DNA of 63,072 nt from the NCBI GenBank assembly GCA_020444175.1, contig JAHLLM010000034.1, forward strand, positions 1 through 63,072, in the 5' to 3' direction. Below are positions 60,046 through 63,072 of the stretch, piece by piece. The stretch is from Desulfobulbaceae bacterium. Lineage in GTDB: Bacteria; Desulfobacterota; Desulfobulbia; Desulfobulbales; SURF-16. The notes beneath the pieces are model-generated. The model made no database searches and was not told the DNA's origin. It saw only the letters and a list, made by a program, of their open reading frames with translations. The position numbers and the translations under genes were made by a program. Position 1 is the stretch's first letter; every line of letters starts with the position of its first letter.

Positions 60046-61059
60046 GTGAAATTAAAAAAAATTCTCATCACAGGAGCTGCTGGGTTTATCGGCTTCTTTT
60101 TGTCAAAAAGACTATTGGCAGATGGACTGCAGGTCGTTGGGCTTGATAATCTTAATGAATATTATGATCCTGGATTAAAGAAAAGTCGTCTGGACCAGTT
60201 AACGTCTTTGCAAGGGTTCACTTTTGCCCAAATTGATATGGCTGACAGGCAGAAGGTTGCAGAGCTTTTCGCACAACATAAGTTTGATGCTGTCGTCAAT
60301 CTGGCAGCCCAAGCCGGGGTTCGCTATTCATTAGAGAATCCTCACTCATACGTGGACAGCAATGTCGTTGGGTTTGTCAACATCCTTGAAGGCTGTCGCC
60401 ATAACGATGTCAAACATTTAGTTTTTGCATCATCCAGCTCTGTATATGGCGGCAATACCAAAATGCCTTTTTCTGTGCATGATAATGTTGACCATCCTGT
60501 TTCGCTCTATGCTGCCACCAAAAAATCAAATGAGCTCATGGCTCATGCCTATAGCCACCTTTATGGATTACCGACAACAGGTTTACGATTTTTTACAGTC
60601 TATGGGCCTTGGGGACGACCAGATATGGCCTATTTTCTATTTACCAAGGCTATTTTGTCTGGTGAACCAATTAATGTATTCAACCAGGGCAAGATGCTGA
60701 GAGATTTTACTTTTATTGATGACATCATCGAGGGAGTGGTAAGGGTCATTCAAAATGTCCCGCAAGCAAATCCTGGATGGGACAGAGAAAATCCTGATCC
60801 GGCCACGAGTTATTGCCCTTATCATATTTATAATATTGGTAATAATCACCAGGAAACACTCATGCATTTTATTGAGGTCCTTGAGCATTGTTTAGGCAAA
60901 AAGGCGGAAAAGAATTTTCTTCCCATGCAAAATGGTGATGTCCCTGCAACCTATGCCAATGTAGATGATCTTGTCCGTGATGTTGATTTTAAACCAAGTA
61001 CATCTATTGAGGAAGGGTTGCAGAAATTTGTATCGTGGTATCAAGAATATTACAGCTAG
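60046..61059 (+). CDS. UDP-glucuronate 4-epimerase-like SDR
   Basis: The 337-residue extended SDR has [34 protein letters not shown] (characteristic of UDP-GlcA 4-epimerases such as LpsL/Cap1J), [14 protein letters not shown] and a YAATK catalytic pair. It would turn UDP-glucuronate made by the next gene into UDP-galacturonate. The start is GTG, with AAAGGA upstream. It is isolated from its neighbours by repeat-filled spacers. Confidence 0.92.
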   Translation: MKLKKILITGAAGFIGFFLSKRLLADGLQVVGLDNLNEYYDPGLKKSRLDQLTSLQGFTFAQIDMADRQKVAELFAQHKFDAVVNLAAQAGVRYSLENPHSYVDSNVVGFVNILEGCRHNDVKHLVFASSSSVYGGNTKMPFSVHDNVDHPVSLYAATKKSNELMAHAYSHLYGLPTTGLRFFTVYGPWGRPDMAYFLFTKAILSGEPINVFNQGKMLRDFTFIDDIIEGVVRVIQNVPQANPGWDRENPDPATSYCPYHIYNIGNNHQETLMHFIEVLEHCLGKKAEKNFLPMQNGDVPATYANVDDLVRDVDFKPSTSIEEGLQKFVSWYQEYYS

Positions 61060-61101
61060 GATGATGATTACATAACTTGAAGAGTTGTTTCAGGTTTAGT
61101 G

Positions 61102-61208
61102 TCATGTCAAGCTTCAATTGTCGTGTCGGTCGCCATACCCATGGCGACTCTTCAGTGTCGGGAAGGGGTTCCCGACCTACGATAAGCGTCAAAGGTTATT
61201 TGACATGA
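61102..61208. repeat. REP-like nested palindromes between epimerase and dehydrogenase
   Basis: Outer ends TCATGTCAA and TTGACATGA enclose two perfect hairpins, GTCGCCAT/ATGGCGAC (61129-61148) and GTCGGGAA/TTCCCGAC (61157-61176). The second is followed by CTAC, as in the repeats near 59650 and 59980. Confidence 0.65.
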
Positions 61209-61270
61209 TATTAGGGTGGAATGTTTTTTTAAGCTCTTCTTCGAGTGTCAGATAGGAGTTAGGTCGACCC

Positions 61271-62578
61271 ATGAACATAACAATGATTGGTACAGGCTAT
61301 GTCGGCTTGGTAACAGGTGCTTGCCTTGCAGAATTTGGTCACAGCGTTATCTGTATGGACAAAGATGAGTCCAAGATTGAAAAGCTGCGACAGGGTGAAA
61401 TCCCAATTTATGAGCCAGGTCTGGACGCCTTAGTGGCTAAAAACGTAACTGATGGACGGCTATCATTCTCAACCGACATGGGTGAAAGCGTCCGTTCTGC
61501 CCAAGCTGTTTTTATTGCCGTGGGAACGCCATCCTCTCGCCGAGGCGACGGCTATGCGGATTTAACATATATATATGCTGCAGCCAGAGATCTTGCTCCT
61601 TATTTACGTGATTATACTGTGGTGGTAGACAAAAGCACGGTTCCTGTGGGCACGGCTCGCCAGGTTGAGCGAGTGGTGCGTGAAGCTAATCCCGATGCAG
61701 AATTTGATGTGGTTTCTAATCCTGAATTTTTGCGTGAAGGAGCAGCAATTAATGATTTTATGCGTCCGGACCGTGTGGTGTTAGGTGTTGACTCGGTAAG
61801 AGCTGCTGAAGTGATGAAAGATGTTTATAATCCACTTTATCTCATATCCACTCCATTCGTTATCACAGGCCTAGAAACGGCTGAACTCATCAAGTACGCA
61901 TCAAATGCCTTTCTTTCTTTAAAAATTTCTTTTATTAATGAAATGGCAAACGTGTGCGAGGCTGTTGGGGCAGATGTTATTGATCTGGCTAAAGCGGTGG
62001 GGCTTGATGGTCGCATTGGAGGGAAATTCCTTCATGCCGGGCCAGGTTATGGCGGTTCATGCTTCCCAAAGGATACTCTTGCCTTGCTTCGAATTGCCCA
62101 GGAAAACGGCGTTGCGGTTCGCTCTGTTGAGGCTGCTGTGGAGATCAATGCTGCCCAGAAAGCAAGAATGGTGAAAAAAATTCGAGATGCCTTGGGTGGA
62201 AGTGAGGCAGGCAAGACAATCGCGGCCCTGGGGCTCACATTTAAGCCGGAAACGGACGATCTGCGGGATTCTCCTGCTTTAACAATTTTGCCTCCCCTCC
62301 TTGAAAAGGGCGCAAGAATTCAGGCCCATGATCCCCAGGGCATGAAGGAAACTGCAAAAATGTTTCCGGATTTTATTTATGTTAAAAATGCTTATGAAGC
62401 CTGCGAAAATGCAGATGCAGTTGTTCTTTTTACAGAGTGGAACCAGTATCGTGCTCTTGACCTTCAGGAGTTGAAATCGCGTATGAAATCTTCTATATTT
62501 ATAGATTTGCGAAACGTTTATTCGCCCAAACAAATGAAAGATGCTGGATTTGAGTATTTTGGGGTGGGGAGAGGTTGA
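61271..62578 (+). CDS. ugd: UDP-glucose 6-dehydrogenase
   Basis: The 435-residue enzyme makes UDP-glucuronate. Motifs: GTGYVGLVTGACLAE (NAD), VDKSTVPVGTA, SNPEFLREGAA, GPGYGGSCFPKDTLAL (catalytic cysteine) and GLTFKPETDDLRDSP. It is a full-length single enzyme. Together with the preceding epimerase it gives UDP-glucuronate and UDP-galacturonate for the exopolysaccharide. Confidence 0.95.
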   Translation: MNITMIGTGYVGLVTGACLAEFGHSVICMDKDESKIEKLRQGEIPIYEPGLDALVAKNVTDGRLSFSTDMGESVRSAQAVFIAVGTPSSRRGDGYADLTYIYAAARDLAPYLRDYTVVVDKSTVPVGTARQVERVVREANPDAEFDVVSNPEFLREGAAINDFMRPDRVVLGVDSVRAAEVMKDVYNPLYLISTPFVITGLETAELIKYASNAFLSLKISFINEMANVCEAVGADVIDLAKAVGLDGRIGGKFLHAGPGYGGSCFPKDTLALLRIAQENGVAVRSVEAAVEINAAQKARMVKKIRDALGGSEAGKTIAALGLTFKPETDDLRDSPALTILPPLLEKGARIQAHDPQGMKETAKMFPDFIYVKNAYEACENADAVVLFTEWNQYRALDLQELKSRMKSSIFIDLRNVYSPKQMKDAGFEYFGVGRG

Positions 62579-62581
62579 AAA

Positions 62582-62622
62582 AAATGACTAAAGTGACTTG
62601 AGTGAGCTAAAGTGACTAAAGT
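62582..62622. repeat. left 9-mer array of the four-helix-bundle cassette
   Basis: Units of the AGTGACTAA type (AAAGTGACTTGAGTGAGC among them) stand between ugd and the four-helix-bundle gene. They match the first part of the spacers at 45166 and 54814. Confidence 0.7.
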
Positions 62623-62630
62623 TATTGCTT

Positions 62631-62984
62631 ATGGATAATAAGGAGTTCTCCAAGAAACTGGAAAAGCGGACACGTCAGTTTGCAGGTCGAATAATTAAAT
62701 TGTCTGCACTGCTTCCTGATAGTCAGGAAGGGAGAGTGATTAGAAATCAGATAACAAAATCTGGAACTTCGGTCGGGGCAAATTATAGGGAAGCAAACCG
62801 TCCAAGAAGTCGGGCGGATTTTAAAAGCAGAATTAAAATATGTGCAAGTGAAGCCAGTGAAACCTTATATTGGCTTGAGGTTATTGTCGAAGCAGATTTT
62901 CTCCTTTTGGAGAAAATAAAAGCGGAATATGAAGAGTGTAGTGAATTGTTGGCAATATTCACAACGATAGGCAAAAATACTTGA
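62631..62984 (+). CDS. four-helix-bundle protein (23S rRNA intervening-sequence type)
   Basis: The 117-residue helical protein is of the S23/IVP family: FAGRIIKLSALLP, IRNQITKSGTSVGANYREANRPRS and SEASETLYWLEVI. Relatives are encoded in 23S rRNA intervening sequences, and the Avd protein of diversity-generating retroelements has the same fold. A TTG at 62625 could add two residues. No ribosome site is evident. It is bracketed by 9-mer arrays in opposite orientation, suggesting a small cassette rather than a gene of the polysaccharide locus. Confidence 0.85.
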   Translation: MDNKEFSKKLEKRTRQFAGRIIKLSALLPDSQEGRVIRNQITKSGTSVGANYREANRPRSRADFKSRIKICASEASETLYWLEVIVEADFLLLEKIKAEYEECSELLAIFTTIGKNT

Positions 62985-63009
62985 TATTTTAAAAATGAAT
63001 TTTACTATT

Positions 63010-63072
63010 AGTCACTCTAGTCACTCTAGTCACTCTAGTCACTCTAGTCACTCTAGTCACTCTAGTCACTCT
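63010..63072. repeat. right 9-mer array, seven exact units, running off the window
   Basis: AGTCACTCT is repeated seven times without change up to the last base of the window, so the full length is unknown. It is the reverse complement type of the left array (AGTGACT core). Confidence 0.9.

Noticed and set aside
63010-63072. Tandem repeats at the right edge as a CRISPR array
   Set aside because: The units are 9 bases, contiguous, with no spacers and no cas genes nearby.

Overview
The window reads as chromosomal DNA of an anaerobic, flagellated Desulfobacterota bacterium, probably Desulfobulbales-like. The evidence is a two-iron desulfoferrodoxin, a ferritin, an FprA-type flavo-diiron oxygen reductase and a DVU0298-type protein in one block, plus a multihaem c-type cytochrome, sigma-54 flagellar promoters and a candidate selenoprotein. 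Base composition looks moderate. No rRNA, tRNA or CRISPR array was found.

Layout. 0.2-7 kb: multihaem cytochrome, PepD dipeptidase, OsmC-like protein, then a minus-strand RimB/RimK/aspartoacylase-like operon. 7-11.5 kb: a MITE-like element, a hairpin-rich leader and a tightly coupled operon of lysine 2,3-aminomutase, two ATP-grasp ligases and a GNAT acetyltransferase. 11.5-14.2 kb: a MATE exporter with a TetR regulator, then a small minus-strand gene with two adjacent in-frame TGA codons, which I read as a CC/Se-type protein with a Sec-Sec pair. 14.9-18.5 kb: oxygen-defence cluster of a Fur/PerR regulator, desulfoferrodoxin, ferritin, FprA and a DVU0298-like protein. 18.6-26 kb: HD-domain protein, nucleoside deaminase, PlsY, J-domain protein, PpiD-like chaperone, DNA polymerase I. 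26.4-40.3 kb: flagellar block with flgM (sigma-28 promoter) on plus, and fliW, csrA, flgL, flgK, flgN, flgJ, flgI, flgH, flgA, flgG, flgF and an FlhB-tail protein on minus. FlgL and FlgK are greatly enlarged by the same repeated module. 40.5-46 kb: sfsA, queC, nagZ, an HPF/RaiA protein with a cold-shock-like tail, nadA and a PPP phosphatase. 46-63 kb: exopolysaccharide locus with a TPR lipoprotein, export protein, beta-barrel, chain-length protein, tyrosine autokinase, initiating sugar transferase, glmS, and two nucleotide-sugar dehydrogenases and two epimerases.

Small repeat elements are scattered between genes. There are three copies of a MITE-like element with 20-21 bp terminal inverted repeats and two copies of a second repeat of 150-170 bp. 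A PD-(D/E)XK-like GxxExxY gene sits exactly between 32-bp inverted repeats. A four-helix-bundle (23S intervening-sequence type) gene lies between oppositely oriented arrays of a 9-mer, and related arrays without a gene occur in two other spacers. The gene-carrying elements are inserted in the sugar-nucleotide part of the polysaccharide locus.

The most notable candidates are the dual-selenocysteine gene (13892-14221), the inverted-repeat gene cassettes (56797-57246 and 62582-63072), the beta-lysine/ATP-grasp operon, and the shared module in FlgL and FlgK.
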